DNA of 52,769 nucleotides. Origin: Rhodocyclaceae bacterium (lineage in GTDB: Bacteria > Pseudomonadota > Gammaproteobacteria > Burkholderiales > Rhodocyclaceae). The position numbers were made by a program, and so were the translations under genes. How positions within the stretch are numbered: position 1 is the first letter of the stretch; each line of letters opens with the position of its first letter. Of this stretch, positions 7,053 to 16,176 are shown in pieces. The stretch covers positions 1-52,769 of the forward strand of contig JACAEF010000037.1 in the NCBI GenBank assembly GCA_013388985.1, in the 5' to 3' direction. The notes under the pieces were generated by a model. It did not search any database, was not told the origin of the DNA, and worked only from the letters and a program-made list of their open reading frames with translations.

Positions 7053-9215
7053 ATGAAATCACGCAACGAGACCTGCGAGACCGTCGAGCTGGCGATCGGC
7101 GGCATGACCTGCGCCGCCTGCTCGGCGCGCATCGAGCGGCAACTGAACAAACTGCCGGGCGTCGAGGCGGTGGTGAATCTGCCGGCCGAGCGCGCCCACA
7201 TCCGTTTCGATCCGCATGCGGTCGATGTCGAGAAACTCATCGCCACCATCGTCAAGACCGGCTTCACGGCCACCCCCTCGACCGCGGATACCCGCGCCGA
7301 GGAAAAGGCGCGCAAGCAAGCGGCCTACCGCGCCGAGGTGAAGCGCTTCTGGATCGCGCTGGCGCTGACCTTGCCGCTGATCGCGCAGATGCCGTTCATG
7401 TTTGCCGCGGGCGGCGGCGTGCATGCCGACATCCTGCCGCGCTGGCTGCAATTCCTGCTGGCGACGCCGGTGCAGTTCTGGATCGGCTGGCGCTTTTATG
7501 TGGGCGGCTGGAACGCGCTGCGCGGCGGTTCCGGCAACATGGACGTGCTCGTCGCGCTGGGCACGACGATGGCCTGGGCCTACAGCACCGTCGTGCTGCT
7601 GTTCGGGCTGCACCAGCACGTCTATTTCGAAGCCTCGGCGACGGTGATCACGCTTGTGTTGATGGGCAAGATCCTCGAAGCGCGGGCGAAAGCCAAGACC
7701 GGCGCGGCGATCGAGGCGCTGATGAAGCTCGCCCCCGCGACCGCGCATGTCGAGCGCGAGGGCCGGCTCGTCGAGCTGCCGGTGAAAAGCCTGATCCCCG
7801 GCGACATCGTGATCGTGCGGCCGGGTGAGGCGGTGCCGGTCGATGGCGAGGTGGTGGCCGGCACTTCGAGCGCCAACGAGGCAATGCTGACCGGCGAGAG
7901 CCTGCCGGTGGCGAAAACCGTCGGCGACAAGGTGTTCGCGGCGACGATCAATGGCGATGGGCTGCTGCGCGTGAAGGCCACGGGTGTGGGCGCGCACACG
8001 CTGCTCTCCGGCATCATCCGCCTGGTCGAGGAGGCGCAGGGCTCGAAGGCGCCCGTGCAGCGGCTCGCCGACAAGGTCGCCGCGATCTTCGTGCCGGTGG
8101 TGGTGACGATCGCCTTGCTCACCTTCGGCGCCTGGTGGATGCTGGCCGGCGATTTCACGCAGGCGTTGATCAACGCGGTCGCGGTGCTGGTGATCGCCTG
8201 CCCCTGCGCGCTGGGGTTGGCGACGCCGACGGCGATCATGGTCGGCACCGGCCTGGGGGCGAAGGCCGGCATCCTGATCAAGAACGCGCAGGCGCTGGAG
8301 CTGGCGGAAAAGATCCAGGTGCTGGCCGTCGACAAGACCGGCACGCTGACCGAAGGCCGGCCGGTGGTGGTCGATATCAAAGTCGGCGCTGGTGATACGG
8401 CACCGGACGTGCTGCGCCTTGCCGCGAGCCTCGAACAGGGCTCGACGCATCCGCTCGCGGCCGCGCTGGTGGCCGAGGCGAAGCGGCAAGGCCTGACGCT
8501 CGAAGCGCCGCAGGAGGTGAGCGTCGAGGCGGGCAAGGGCATCCGCGGTACGGTGGGCGGCAAGACCGTGCGGGTCGGCTCGCCCGATTGGCTCGGAGCC
8601 GCGGCGGGCGATGCAGTGGGCAGCCAGATCGCGGTCGAGGTGGAGGGTCAGGTCGTCGGCGTGATCGGCGTCGCCGATCCGCTGCGGGAGAGCTCGAAGG
8701 CGGCGGTGGCGCGTCTGCGGCGTCTGGGCGTCGAGGTGGTGATGCTCACCGGCGACAACGCGGCGACGGCGGCCGAGATCGCCCGGCAGGCCGGCGTGGA
8801 CCGCTTCGAGGCGAACGTGCTGCCCGGCGACAAGGCGGCGCATGTCGCGGCGCTGAAGTCGTCTGGAAAGATCGTCGGCATGGCCGGCGACGGCATCAAC
8901 GACGCGCCGGCGCTGGCGGCGGCCGATGTCTCCTTCGCGATGGGCGCCGGGGCGGACGTGGCGATGCAGGCGGCCGACGTGACGCTGATGAAGAACGATC
9001 TGGGCGGCGTCGCCGATGCGATCTCGCTCTCGCGCGCCACCTTGGCGAAGATTCGCCAGAACCTGTTCTGGGCCTTCATCTACAATGTGATCGGCATTCC
9101 GGCCGCCGCACTGGGGTATCTGAACCCGGTGGTGGCCGGCGCGGCGATGGCGATGAGTTCCGTTTCGGTGGTGAGCAATTCGCTGCTGCTGAAGCGTTGG
9201 CGACCTGGGAGATGA
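7053..9215 (+). CDS. copA: Cu(I)-exporting P1B-type ATPase
   Basis: A 720-residue inner-membrane pump exporting Cu(I) to the periplasm with ATP. Domains in order: one N-terminal HMA domain with GMTCAAC (Cys20, Cys23), membrane helices, the actuator loop with TGES, the copper site CPC (residues 383-385), the phosphorylation motif DKTGT (Asp427), the nucleotide domain with STHPL, and the hinge GDGINDAP. All catalytic motifs are intact. The 25-bp repeat (8379-8403) encodes KVGAGDTA from residue 443, in a variable loop just after the phosphorylation site. The gene overlaps the chaperone gene that follows. Start ATG 7053; a repeat element occupies the upstream region. Confidence 0.95.
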   Translation: MKSRNETCETVELAIGGMTCAACSARIERQLNKLPGVEAVVNLPAERAHIRFDPHAVDVEKLIATIVKTGFTATPSTADTRAEEKARKQAAYRAEVKRFWIALALTLPLIAQMPFMFAAGGGVHADILPRWLQFLLATPVQFWIGWRFYVGGWNALRGGSGNMDVLVALGTTMAWAYSTVVLLFGLHQHVYFEASATVITLVLMGKILEARAKAKTGAAIEALMKLAPATAHVEREGRLVELPVKSLIPGDIVIVRPGEAVPVDGEVVAGTSSANEAMLTGESLPVAKTVGDKVFAATINGDGLLRVKATGVGAHTLLSGIIRLVEEAQGSKAPVQRLADKVAAIFVPVVVTIALLTFGAWWMLAGDFTQALINAVAVLVIACPCALGLATPTAIMVGTGLGAKAGILIKNAQALELAEKIQVLAVDKTGTLTEGRPVVVDIKVGAGDTAPDVLRLAASLEQGSTHPLAAALVAEAKRQGLTLEAPQEVSVEAGKGIRGTVGGKTVRVGSPDWLGAAAGDAVGSQIAVEVEGQVVGVIGVADPLRESSKAAVARLRRLGVEVVMLTGDNAATAAEIARQAGVDRFEANVLPGDKAAHVAALKSSGKIVGMAGDGINDAPALAAADVSFAMGAGADVAMQAADVTLMKNDLGGVADAISLSRATLAKIRQNLFWAFIYNVIGIPAAALGYLNPVVAGAAMAMSSVSVVSNSLLLKRWRPGR
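8379..8403 (+). repeat. 25-bp dispersed repeat, copy 2 (inside copA)
   Basis: Matches the consensus with N3 = GAT and a T at the Y position. In frame with copA as K-V-G-A-G-D-T-A, located in a variable loop. Confidence 0.8.
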
Positions 9216-9220
9216 GTGAG

Positions 9221-9427
9221 ATGGAAACGACGACGATCAAGATCACCGGCATGTCCTGCGGTGGGTGCACCGCCAGCGTGACGAAGGTGCTGACCGAAAC
9301 CGCCGGCGTGGCGAAGGTGGAGGTGCAGCTCACGCCCGGCCAGGCGACCGTGGAATACGATCCGGCCAGGGTGACGCGCGAAGCGCTCTGTGCGGCGATC
9401 GAGGACGCCGGATTCGGAGCGGAATGA
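9221..9427 (+). CDS. copZ: Copper chaperone, HMA domain
   Basis: A 68-residue ferredoxin-fold HMA protein that would carry Cu(I) to the CopA pump. The metal motif is GMSCGGC (consensus GMxCxxC), followed by the family pattern VTKVLTETAGVAKVEV and VEYDPARVTREAL. ATG 9221 is preferred because GGGAG lies 9 bases upstream; ATG 9212, overlapping the copA stop, would add three residues. It directly follows copA, so the pair is probably co-transcribed and translationally coupled. CopZ-type function follows from family and context. Confidence 0.88.
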   Translation: METTTIKITGMSCGGCTASVTKVLTETAGVAKVEVQLTPGQATVEYDPARVTREALCAAIEDAGFGAE

Positions 9428-9462
9428 AACGCGGGGAAATGTCGTGCTGCGTCGCAACAACC

Positions 9463-9468
9463 TATAAT
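9463..9468 (+). promoter_or_regulatory. -10 element of the ppa promoter
   Basis: TATAAT is an exact sigma-70 -10 hexamer 24 bp before the GTG start of ppa. No convincing -35 is seen at 16-18 bp spacing. Confidence 0.55.
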
Positions 9469-9491
9469 CACGCTTTTTGCTGGAGCTGACC

Positions 9492-10040
9492 GTGGCCTTG
9501 AACAATGTTCCCGCCGGCAAGGATCTGCCGAACGATTTCAACGTGATCATCGAAATCCCGATGCATTCGGACCCGATCAAGTACGAGGTCGACAAGGACT
9601 CGGGTGCGATCTTCGTCGATCGCTTCATGTCCACGGCGATGCACTATCCGTGCAACTACGGCTACATTCCGCATACCATCGCCGGCGACGGCGATCCCGT
9701 CGATGTGCTGGTCGTCACGCAGTTCGCTCTGCCGCCCGGCGTGGTGGTGCGCTGCCGGCCGGTCGGCATGCTGAAGATGACCGACGAGGCGGGCGAGGAT
9801 GCGAAACTGCTCGCGGTGCCGGTCGACAAGCTCACGCCGATGTATCGCGACATCGAGTCGCCGCGCGACTTCCCGCAGGTGGTGCTCGATTCCATCGCCC
9901 ACTTCTTCGCGCATTACAAGGACCTCGAGCCGGGCAAGTTCGTCAAGGTCGAGGGCTGGGTGGGCGCCGAGGAGGCCAAGCAGGAGATCATCGACGGCGT
10001 ACGCCGTTACAACGACGCGAAGCAAAAGCCCGCGTTCTGA
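9492..10040 (+). CDS. ppa: Inorganic pyrophosphatase
   Basis: A cytoplasmic family I enzyme hydrolysing pyrophosphate to two phosphates with Mg2+. Seen: N-terminal [36 protein letters not shown], the signature DGDPVDVLV with metal-binding aspartates, and [20 protein letters not shown]. The 182 residues fit bacterial enzymes. GTG 9492 is the start: GGAG lies 7 bases upstream and the protein then begins like its homologues; TTG 9477 would add five unrelated residues. Confidence 0.94.
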   Translation: MALNNVPAGKDLPNDFNVIIEIPMHSDPIKYEVDKDSGAIFVDRFMSTAMHYPCNYGYIPHTIAGDGDPVDVLVVTQFALPPGVVVRCRPVGMLKMTDEAGEDAKLLAVPVDKLTPMYRDIESPRDFPQVVLDSIAHFFAHYKDLEPGKFVKVEGWVGAEEAKQEIIDGVRRYNDAKQKPAF

Positions 10041-10055
10041 CATCCCGGCACCGAG

Positions 10056-11678
10056 ATGGCCCTGCGGATCGCCGTCGCCCAGATCAACTGCACGGTCGGC
10101 GACCTCGCTGGCAACGCGGCCCGCATCCTTGCCGCCGCCGATGAGGCGCATGCCCTGGGCGCCGATCTGCTGCTGACGCCCGAGCTGGCGCTCGCCGGCT
10201 ATCCGCCGGAAGATCTGCTGCTGCGGCCGGACTTCCATCGCGCCTGCGCGCGGGAATTGTCGGCGCTGGCACAACGGCTCCCGCTGCCGGCCGTCGTCGG
10301 CCATCCCGAGATGCGCGGCCCGCTGCGCTACAACGCCGCCTCGCTGCTGCGCGATGGGCGTGTCGAGGTCACCTATCACAAGCAGCGGCTGCCCAACAGC
10401 GAGGTGTTCGACGAGGAGCGCTATTTCGCCGCCGGCAGCGCGCCGTGCGTGTTCATGCTTGGCGAAACCGCGATCGGACTGGCGATCTGCGAGGACATCT
10501 GGCTGCCGGGCACGGTCGAAGCGACGCGCGCGGCCGGCGCCGAACTGCTCCTGGCGCTCAATGCGTCGCCGTTCCATATGAACAAGGCGGCGACGCGTCA
10601 GGCGGTGCTGCGCGAGCGCATCATGGGCAGCGGCATGCCGGCGGTCTATTGCAATCTGGTCGGCGGGCAGGACGAGCTGGTGTTCGATGGCGATTCGTTC
10701 GCGCTCGATGCCGCCGGTCGGCTGACCCACCAGCTGCCCGCCTTCGAGGAGGCGCTGGCGATCGTCGAATATGCCGATGGCCATCTGCTGCCGGGCATGC
10801 AGGCCGCGCCGTTGTCTGTCGAGGCGTCGGTCTATGCCGCGCTGTGCCTCGGCGTCTCCGATTACCTCGGCAAGAATGGCTTTCCCGGCGCGATCATCGG
10901 CCTGTCGGGCGGCATCGATTCGGCGCTCACCCTCGCCGTCGCCGTCGATGCGCTGGGTGCGGACAAGGTGCGCGCGGTGATGATGCCCTCGCCTTGGACG
11001 GCGCAGATGAGTCTCGACGATGCGCGCGAGATGGTGCGACGGCTCGGTGTGCAGTACGACGAAATTCCGATCGCCGGGGCGATGGAGCAGTTCGCCACGA
11101 TGCTCGCGCCGGTGTTCGCGCCGCTGGGCCCGAAGCCGGCCTGGGACACCACCGAGGAAAACATCCAGGCGCGCATCCGCGGGCTGCTGCTGATGGCGCT
11201 CTCCAACCGCACCGGCCGTATCCTGCTCACCACCGGCAACAAAAGCGAGATGGCCGTCGGCTATGCAACGCTCTACGGCGACATGGCCGGGGGCTTCGCG
11301 GTGCTCAAGGACGTCTTCAAGACCTTCGTCTATCGGCTGGCGCATTACCGCAACTCGCGCTCCGAGGTGATCCCGCACAACATCCTCGTGCGCGCGCCTT
11401 CGGCCGAGCTCAAGGCCAATCAGACCGATCAGGATTCGCTGCCGCCGTATGAGGTGCTCGACGCGATCATCGAAGCCTACATGGAGCGCGATGAGAGCCC
11501 GCGGGAAATCATTGCCCAGGGCATGCCGGAAGCCGACGTGCGGCGCGTGATCACGCTGCTGAAGAAGAACGAATACAAGCGCCGCCAGGCGCCGCCCGGC
11601 GTGCGCGTCACCCGTCGCGCCTTCGGCAAGGACTGGCGCTATCCGATAACATCGCGTTATCCCGACGAATGGAGTTGA
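10056..11678 (+). CDS. nadE: Glutamine-dependent NAD+ synthetase
   Basis: A 540-residue enzyme making NAD+ from deamido-NAD, ATP and glutamine. The N-terminal nitrilase-type amidotransferase domain (about residues 1-250) shows the Glu-Lys-Cys triad in TPELALAGYPPEDL, YHKQRLPN and GLAICEDIW. The C-terminal synthetase domain has the PP-loop SGGIDSAL near residue 287 and TTGNKSEMAVGYATLYGDMAG. The two-domain form frees the enzyme from needing ammonia. glnB starts 3 bases after the stop, so nitrogen sensing and a glutamine-using enzyme are probably in one transcript. Confidence 0.94.
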   Translation: MALRIAVAQINCTVGDLAGNAARILAAADEAHALGADLLLTPELALAGYPPEDLLLRPDFHRACARELSALAQRLPLPAVVGHPEMRGPLRYNAASLLRDGRVEVTYHKQRLPNSEVFDEERYFAAGSAPCVFMLGETAIGLAICEDIWLPGTVEATRAAGAELLLALNASPFHMNKAATRQAVLRERIMGSGMPAVYCNLVGGQDELVFDGDSFALDAAGRLTHQLPAFEEALAIVEYADGHLLPGMQAAPLSVEASVYAALCLGVSDYLGKNGFPGAIIGLSGGIDSALTLAVAVDALGADKVRAVMMPSPWTAQMSLDDAREMVRRLGVQYDEIPIAGAMEQFATMLAPVFAPLGPKPAWDTTEENIQARIRGLLLMALSNRTGRILLTTGNKSEMAVGYATLYGDMAGGFAVLKDVFKTFVYRLAHYRNSRSEVIPHNILVRAPSAELKANQTDQDSLPPYEVLDAIIEAYMERDESPREIIAQGMPEADVRRVITLLKKNEYKRRQAPPGVRVTRRAFGKDWRYPITSRYPDEWS

Positions 11679-12020
<342 letters not shown>

Positions 12021-12022
12021 TC

Positions 12023-12165
12023 GCTTGCGAAAATTTCTGCTGCGCGGGCCGATGGCTGCGTTGCGCGGTGCTCACTTCCTCGCCTAGCTGCACAGCTATG
12101 TCTCGGTCGCTGCGCTCCGGGCGCCTTGCCCTCGGCCCGCTCGCGACGAAATTTTTTTCGCAAGC
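12023..12165 (+). repeat. ERIC-like palindromic element, copy 3
   Basis: The outer stem is GCTTGCGAAAA (12023-12033) with TTTTCGCAAGC (12155-12165). The central hairpin is TAGCT (12085-12089) / AGCTA (12094-12098). An inner pairing is visible between GCGGGCCGA and TCGGCCCGC. It fills most of the gap between glnB and the methyltransferase gene. Relative to copy 4, the outer-stem difference TGCG / TGTG is matched on the other side by CGCA / CACA. Confidence 0.88.
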
Positions 12166-12211
12166 TCTGAGCCGCAATCCACTCTTTGTGAATGAAAGGT
12201 AACACGTCGGC

Positions 12212-12964
12212 ATGGACAAGCCCGTCTCGAAGGAATCGCGCCGCGCGCAATTGTTCGGTCATTACTGGAAGAACGATCTCGATCCCGTCTTCACCGACGT
12301 CGCCAGCTATTACGACAATGCCAACCAGGTCGCCAGTCTCGGCTTGTGGAACTGGTTCCTCCGTCATCACATGGATCTCGTCGAGACGCGGCCAGGCATG
12401 CGCTCACTCGACATCTGCGCCGGCACCAATGCGGTCGGCATCGCGCTCTTGAAGAAGGAGCCGACGCTGGAGGCCTACGCGATCGACCGCAACGTCGCGA
12501 TGCAGACGGTCGGCCGCGAGCGGGCGCAAAAGCGCGGCCTGCATATCCGCGCGACGATCGGCGACGTGCACAAGCTGCCCTATCCGGACGGTCATTTCGA
12601 CATCGTCACGCTGCAATGGGCGGCGCGTCATCTGCAACTCGACATCGTGCTCGACGAGGTGCGGCGCGTGCTGAAGCCAGGAGGGCATTTCCACCATTGC
12701 GACATGCTGCGGCCGCCGCATCCGCGCGTGGCGAAGCTCTATTTCGGCTATCTACGTTTCTGCCTGAATTTCACTGCGACGATCTTCCGCAGCGGCGAGC
12801 CGGCACTCAACTGCCGCAAATATTTCATCGACGTGCTCGACAACTTCTATTCGCCGGAAGAGTTTTCCGATCTGCTGCGCGCCCACGGCCTGGTCAACGT
12901 GGTGCACAAGAGCCTGTTGGCCGGCATGATCGGCGTGCATCGGGCGCAGAAACCCGCAGAGTGA
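12212..12964 (+). CDS. Class I SAM-dependent methyltransferase (UbiE/MenG-like)
   Basis: A 250-residue soluble methyltransferase. The SAM-binding fold is shown by MRSLDICAGTNAVGIALL (motif I near residue 67), AIDRNVAM (motif II), DVHKLPYPDGHFDIVTLQWAARHL (motif III, with the UbiE/MenG-like LPYPDGHFD) and VRRVLKPGGHFHHCDML. The family methylates quinone rings, but motif I is NAVG-type rather than the usual GTGD, and the C-terminal half is unlike canonical UbiE, so the substrate is uncertain. It is followed 1 base later by an uncharacterised gene, suggesting a two-gene unit. Confidence 0.75.
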   Translation: MDKPVSKESRRAQLFGHYWKNDLDPVFTDVASYYDNANQVASLGLWNWFLRHHMDLVETRPGMRSLDICAGTNAVGIALLKKEPTLEAYAIDRNVAMQTVGRERAQKRGLHIRATIGDVHKLPYPDGHFDIVTLQWAARHLQLDIVLDEVRRVLKPGGHFHHCDMLRPPHPRVAKLYFGYLRFCLNFTATIFRSGEPALNCRKYFIDVLDNFYSPEEFSDLLRAHGLVNVVHKSLLAGMIGVHRAQKPAE

Positions 12965-12965
12965 C

Positions 12966-13610
12966 ATGGACCGGGCGAGGCTGCTCGCCGAGCTGGACCG
13001 GCAGTTGTTGGAGGCCTATAGCCGGCGCACGACGTCGGCGTTGCAGAGCCGCCTGCCTCTGCCGACGGCGCTGCCGTGGCTGGATCGCCTGCTACTCAGC
13101 AATGTCGAGAAGGAGGTGCGCAAGGATGCGGCGGTCATCCGGCGCGCCGTAGACACACAGAACGCCGGCCAGTCCCCCGACGAGCGGATCGTGGGCGAAC
13201 TGCTGCAGATCGCGCGTGCGATCGACCGCGATTTCCTCGCCCAGGCGAAGGGGCCGCTCGAAATCCCGATCCGTTACGAGGTCATCGAGCCGGTGCGCGC
13301 CGAGCGCATCCGCAGGCTGTTCGAAGCGACCCAGCGGCTCGCTGCCGCGTGGCAGCCGCCTCGCAAGCTGCGTGCGGCATTCGCCACGGTCTTTCCGGGC
13401 CCAGCGCTGGAGCGGCTGTTGTTCGAGCTGATGGTCTCCTATGCGCGCGAGACCCAGGCGCTCGGCGAATCGGTGCGCATGCCGGCGCTGCTCTCGCCCT
13501 TGCGGCGGCGCGTGCTGGCCGGGCTTTACGAGACGATGGAGAAGGCGGCGGCCGCGCTCGCCCGCGAGGCGGCCGACCATCTGACTAGAACTTCCCGTCG
13601 TCGAGCTTGA
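12966..13610 (+). CDS. Hypothetical protein, mostly helical
   Basis: I do not recognise this 214-residue protein. It is rich in Arg, Ala and Leu, has no signal peptide or clear membrane helix and is predicted by eye to be helical throughout. Its ATG lies 1 base after the methyltransferase stop, so it is likely translated from the same message. The last 26 bases overlap the convergent NosL-type gene. Arginine-rich segments near residues 105-130 (EPVRAERIRRLFEATQRLAA) might be an interaction surface. The call as a real gene rests on operon spacing and lack of a better frame. Confidence 0.6.
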   Translation: MDRARLLAELDRQLLEAYSRRTTSALQSRLPLPTALPWLDRLLLSNVEKEVRKDAAVIRRAVDTQNAGQSPDERIVGELLQIARAIDRDFLAQAKGPLEIPIRYEVIEPVRAERIRRLFEATQRLAAAWQPPRKLRAAFATVFPGPALERLLFELMVSYARETQALGESVRMPALLSPLRRRVLAGLYETMEKAAAALAREAADHLTRTSRRRA

Positions 13611-14109
13611 ACGGCAGATCCTTCGTCACCTGCTCGAAGCGCAGGATGCGCCTGCCTTTGTGTTCCTTCAGGAACTCCTCGGCATCCGCTTGGCTCGCGA
13701 GCGGCACGAACTCATGCCCCATCGGGCCGAGCACGTCGGAGCCGATCACGTAAAACGCGGTCTTCGCATCGATCGACTGCAGGTTGTAGTAATCAGTGAC
13801 GGCGATCTGCGCGATCATCTCGCGCGCGTGGTTGGGCGCGTATTTCGGCGGATCGAACCAGAACTTGAACATGTCCTTGGCACCGTCGAAGAAGTGTGCG
13901 TGGCCATCCTTGTAGACGATCGTCGCCACCCAGTGCGGATACTTCGAGACGAGCATGCCGCAGACCGGGCAGGTGTCCTTTGGCCCGGGCTTGGGCAGAC
14001 GGTCGAAGGGCAACGGCGGCTTGGCCAGCGACTGCGTCGTCTGGGCAGCGGCCGTCGCCGCCCAGACGCAAGCACAGGCACCCAGCAGGAAATGCCGGCG
14101 CGAACGCAT
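13585..14109 (-). CDS. NosL-family copper chaperone-like protein
   Basis: A 174-residue exported protein. The N-terminus (MRSRRHFLLGACACVWAATAAA) has twin arginines, a hydrophobic stretch and a cysteine that could be lipidated. The NosL signature DTCPVCGMLVSKYPHW follows near residue 46; Cys-x-x-Cys-Gly-Met is the Cu(I)-binding region in NosL, which helps deliver copper to nitrous-oxide reductase. Then come KDGHAHFFDGAKDMFKF and GHEFVPLASQADAEEFLKEHKG, both typical. The ATG overlaps the stop of the preceding NosL-type gene (TGATG). No nosZ lies in the window, so the client is unknown. Confidence 0.85.
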   Translation of the reverse strand: MRSRRHFLLGACACVWAATAAAQTTQSLAKPPLPFDRLPKPGPKDTCPVCGMLVSKYPHWVATIVYKDGHAHFFDGAKDMFKFWFDPPKYAPNHAREMIAQIAVTDYYNLQSIDAKTAFYVIGSDVLGPMGHEFVPLASQADAEEFLKEHKGRRILRFEQVTKDLPFKLDDGKF

Positions 14110-14738
14110 CAATGCTTGTGCTCCATCGGCTGGGCCTGCTGCTGCTCCATCATCTTCTTGCGGCGTTCGGCGCGCATCTTGCGGATGCGCGACACATCCT
14201 TCGCCATGTCCGTATAAGCGGCGAGCAGCGCGTCGTCGAACTTGACGAGCTCGCCGCCGTTCGCGGCCTGCGCGGCCTTGGCGGCCTCCTCGCTGCCGTA
14301 GGCGACCTTGCTGCGTGCCGTCATCACGCCGGGAATCTTGCTGCCGACGAGGAAGGTTGCCTTGTCGACCTCGACCAGCGGCTTGGGCTCGCCAGCCGCC
14401 GCATTGTCGCCGACCCAGATCATTTTCGGCTCGCGGTCGATGTTGAGCGAGAGCGAGATCGCCGCGCAGTGCAGCGAGCAGGTGCCATCCGGCAGGTCAT
14501 CGGAATACTGGATCAGCATGCGCGAATGATGATACTGGCGGCGATCCATGCCGCAGTAGGGGCACTTCGGGTATTTCTCGATGTCATTCACCTGCGGCTG
14601 CGGATCGGCCGGTTTTTTCGGGACGAACTGCATTGGCGTGCCATCGCCTTCGCAGACGGCGGCCTGGGCAGGACGGGTGCCGACGGCCATGCCGGCGCCG
14701 GCCAGCAGCGAGAGTTTCAATGCTTCACGACGATCCAT
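14109..14738 (-). CDS. NosL-family protein, second paralogue
   Basis: A 209-residue exported protein with an N-terminal MDRREALKLSLLAGAGMAVG signal (twin-arginine-like). The NosL motif is KCPYCGMDRRQYHHSRM near residue 59, followed by DGTCSLHCAAISLSLNID, adding further Cys and His. It is longer than the downstream paralogue and ends in a basic, Met/Gln/His-rich tail (KKMMEQQQAQPMEHKH) that could bind copper. It is first in a two-gene operon whose promoter region has a FNR box and the TGCGACA-N3-TGTCGCA palindrome, suggesting anaerobic and probably metal- or NO-linked control. Client protein unknown. Confidence 0.82.
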   Translation of the reverse strand: MDRREALKLSLLAGAGMAVGTRPAQAAVCEGDGTPMQFVPKKPADPQPQVNDIEKYPKCPYCGMDRRQYHHSRMLIQYSDDLPDGTCSLHCAAISLSLNIDREPKMIWVGDNAAAGEPKPLVEVDKATFLVGSKIPGVMTARSKVAYGSEEAAKAAQAANGGELVKFDDALLAAYTDMAKDVSRIRKMRAERRKKMMEQQQAQPMEHKH

Positions 14739-14801
14739 GATGGGTCTCCTAGAGAGAGTTGACTATGCATCACAATATAAGCCGTCGCGCATGTGACGAC
14801 C

Positions 14802-14818
14802 TGCGACATCTTGTCGCA
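14802..14818. promoter_or_regulatory. Palindrome TGCGACA-N3-TGTCGCA, copy 1
   Basis: A perfect 7-bp inverted repeat with a 3-bp centre, centred about 72 bp before the NosL-operon start and 39.5 bp downstream of the FNR-box centre. The same motif occurs at 32704, 38515 and 47077 at the same distance from the start codon. Likely an operator. Confidence 0.75.
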
Positions 14819-14842
14819 GCCGTCTGAAAATCGTCTCTGGAG

Positions 14843-14856
14843 TTGATATGGGTCAA
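14843..14856. promoter_or_regulatory. FNR box of the NosL-type operon
   Basis: TTGAT-ATGG-GTCAA, one mismatch from the FNR consensus, lies 39.5 bp (centre to centre) upstream of the palindrome. Activation from -41.5 would place the transcription start within the palindrome. It directly abuts the 25-bp repeat at 14857. Confidence 0.7.
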
Positions 14857-14881
14857 CTGCCGTGCCGCCAGCGCCGACTTT
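14857..14881 (-). repeat. 25-bp dispersed repeat, copy 3 (kinase 3' end)
   Basis: On the minus strand it reads AAAGTCGGCGCTGGC-GGC-ACGGCAG. Its first A is the last base of the sensor-kinase stop (TGA-AAGTCGG), exactly as at hemN. Confidence 0.82.
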
Positions 14882-16176
14882 CAGGACAACGCGATCCAGG
14901 CGGCGAGCCCGCCTTCCGCGCGCGGTTCGAGCGTGACCCGCCAGCCATTGGCTTTGGCCAGCTCGCGCACGATCGCCAGGCCAAGTCCTGCGCCGCCGCC
15001 TTGCGGACTGCGCGAAGCGTCGAGCCGCTGGAAAGGCTCGAACATCGCGGCGATATGTTCCGGCGGAATGCCCGGCCCGCGGTCGAGCACGCCGACCCGG
15101 CAAGAGGGGCCCTGCGTTTCGCATACCAGTTCGATCGGGCCCTCCGGCGCATAGCGCAGCGCATTTTCCAGCAGATTGCCAAGCGCCCGGCGCAAGGCGC
15201 GGACAGCGACGCGCCGACGGCAAGGCGGGCAGCGCACGGCGATGGCGCGGCCCGAGGCGAGCGACTGTTCGGCGAGCTCGCCCAACACCTCGGCGAGATC
15301 GGCCTCCTGGGGCGGTTCGCGTTCGAGGCCGCGCGCCAGGTCGAGCAGGGTGGCGATCAGAGCGTTCATCTCTTCGATGTCTTGCTCCAGCCGCTCGATC
15401 AGCGCAGGCGAAGGGTCGGACTTGAGCATTTCCAGCGCCAGCCGCATGCGCGCCAGGGGCGTGCGCAGGTCGTGCGAGACGCCGGCCAAGAGCGTCGTGC
15501 GCGCCGTGACGAGGTCGCGCACTTGTTGCGCCATCGCGTTGAAACGCCGCGCCAGCGAGACGATTTCGGCCGGTCCGGTTTCGGGCAGCAAGGCGGGGCG
15601 CTCCCCCTCGCCGATCCGTTGCGCAGCGGCTTCGAAACGCGCCAGCGGCGCGGTGATGCGCCGCGCCAGCCACCCGGCGAAGCCGATGGCGAGGACGATG
15701 CCGCCGCCCAAGGCAAGCGCGATCGCAGTGAATGGGCGGGTTTCGATGCGTGTGCGCGGCAGGCCGACCGCGAGTGTCCTCCCGCCCGCCGGCAGGTCTG
15801 CCCAATACCAGAGGGTCGAGCCGATGCGTTCGCTGGTGAGATGGCGCGGCTCGCCCAGACGCCGCGACAAGGCGGCTTCGAGCAGATAGAAGTAAGGGGG
15901 ATGCCACTCGTCGCGGCCGTGGCCGGCCGGCTCGGCGCGCAGCGCCAGCTGATGGTTTTCCATCAGTTCGTGCTCGAAGGCCGGGCGCGTTTCGGGCGGC
16001 AGTTCGGCCCAGGTTTGCGCGGCGAGGATCATCAACCCGGCCAGATCGTCGGCCGAGCGCCGCGCCATCGGCAACATGAGAAAGAGCGCGAACGACAGCG
16101 CGGCCAGTAGTTCGACCAGCAGGAAGGCGGCCGCGATGAGCCGTGTATTCTGACGGGCGAGACTCGGCGCCTTCAA
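14881..16176 (-). CDS. EnvZ-type sensor histidine kinase
   Basis: A 431-residue inner-membrane kinase. Seen: an N-terminal helix (LIAAAFLLVELLAALSFALF), a periplasmic domain of about 115 residues, a second helix (AIALALGGGIVLAIGFAGWL), HAMP (ARRITAPLARFEAAAQRIGEG), the phospho-acceptor box GVSHDLRTPLARM, and an ATPase domain with ENALRYA, DRGPGIP and GAGLGLAIV. The start is TTG 16176, overlapping the stop of the response-regulator gene (TTGA). The periplasmic part shows no obvious metal-binding motif, but divergent Met/Gly-rich proteins and metal genes suggest an envelope or metal signal (inference). Confidence 0.88.
   Translation of the reverse strand: MKAPSLARQNTRLIAAAFLLVELLAALSFALFLMLPMARRSADDLAGLMILAAQTWAELPPETRPAFEHELMENHQLALRAEPAGHGRDEWHPPYFYLLEAALSRRLGEPRHLTSERIGSTLWYWADLPAGGRTLAVGLPRTRIETRPFTAIALALGGGIVLAIGFAGWLARRITAPLARFEAAAQRIGEGERPALLPETGPAEIVSLARRFNAMAQQVRDLVTARTTLLAGVSHDLRTPLARMRLALEMLKSDPSPALIERLEQDIEEMNALIATLLDLARGLEREPPQEADLAEVLGELAEQSLASGRAIAVRCPPCRRRVAVRALRRALGNLLENALRYAPEGPIELVCETQGPSCRVGVLDRGPGIPPEHIAAMFEPFQRLDASRSPQGGGAGLGLAIVRELAKANGWRVTLEPRAEGGLAAWIALS

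Noticed and set aside
12192-12452. Small plus-strand frame at the start of the methyltransferase gene
   Set aside because: Out-of-frame shadow; the methyltransferase frame carries the SAM motifs.
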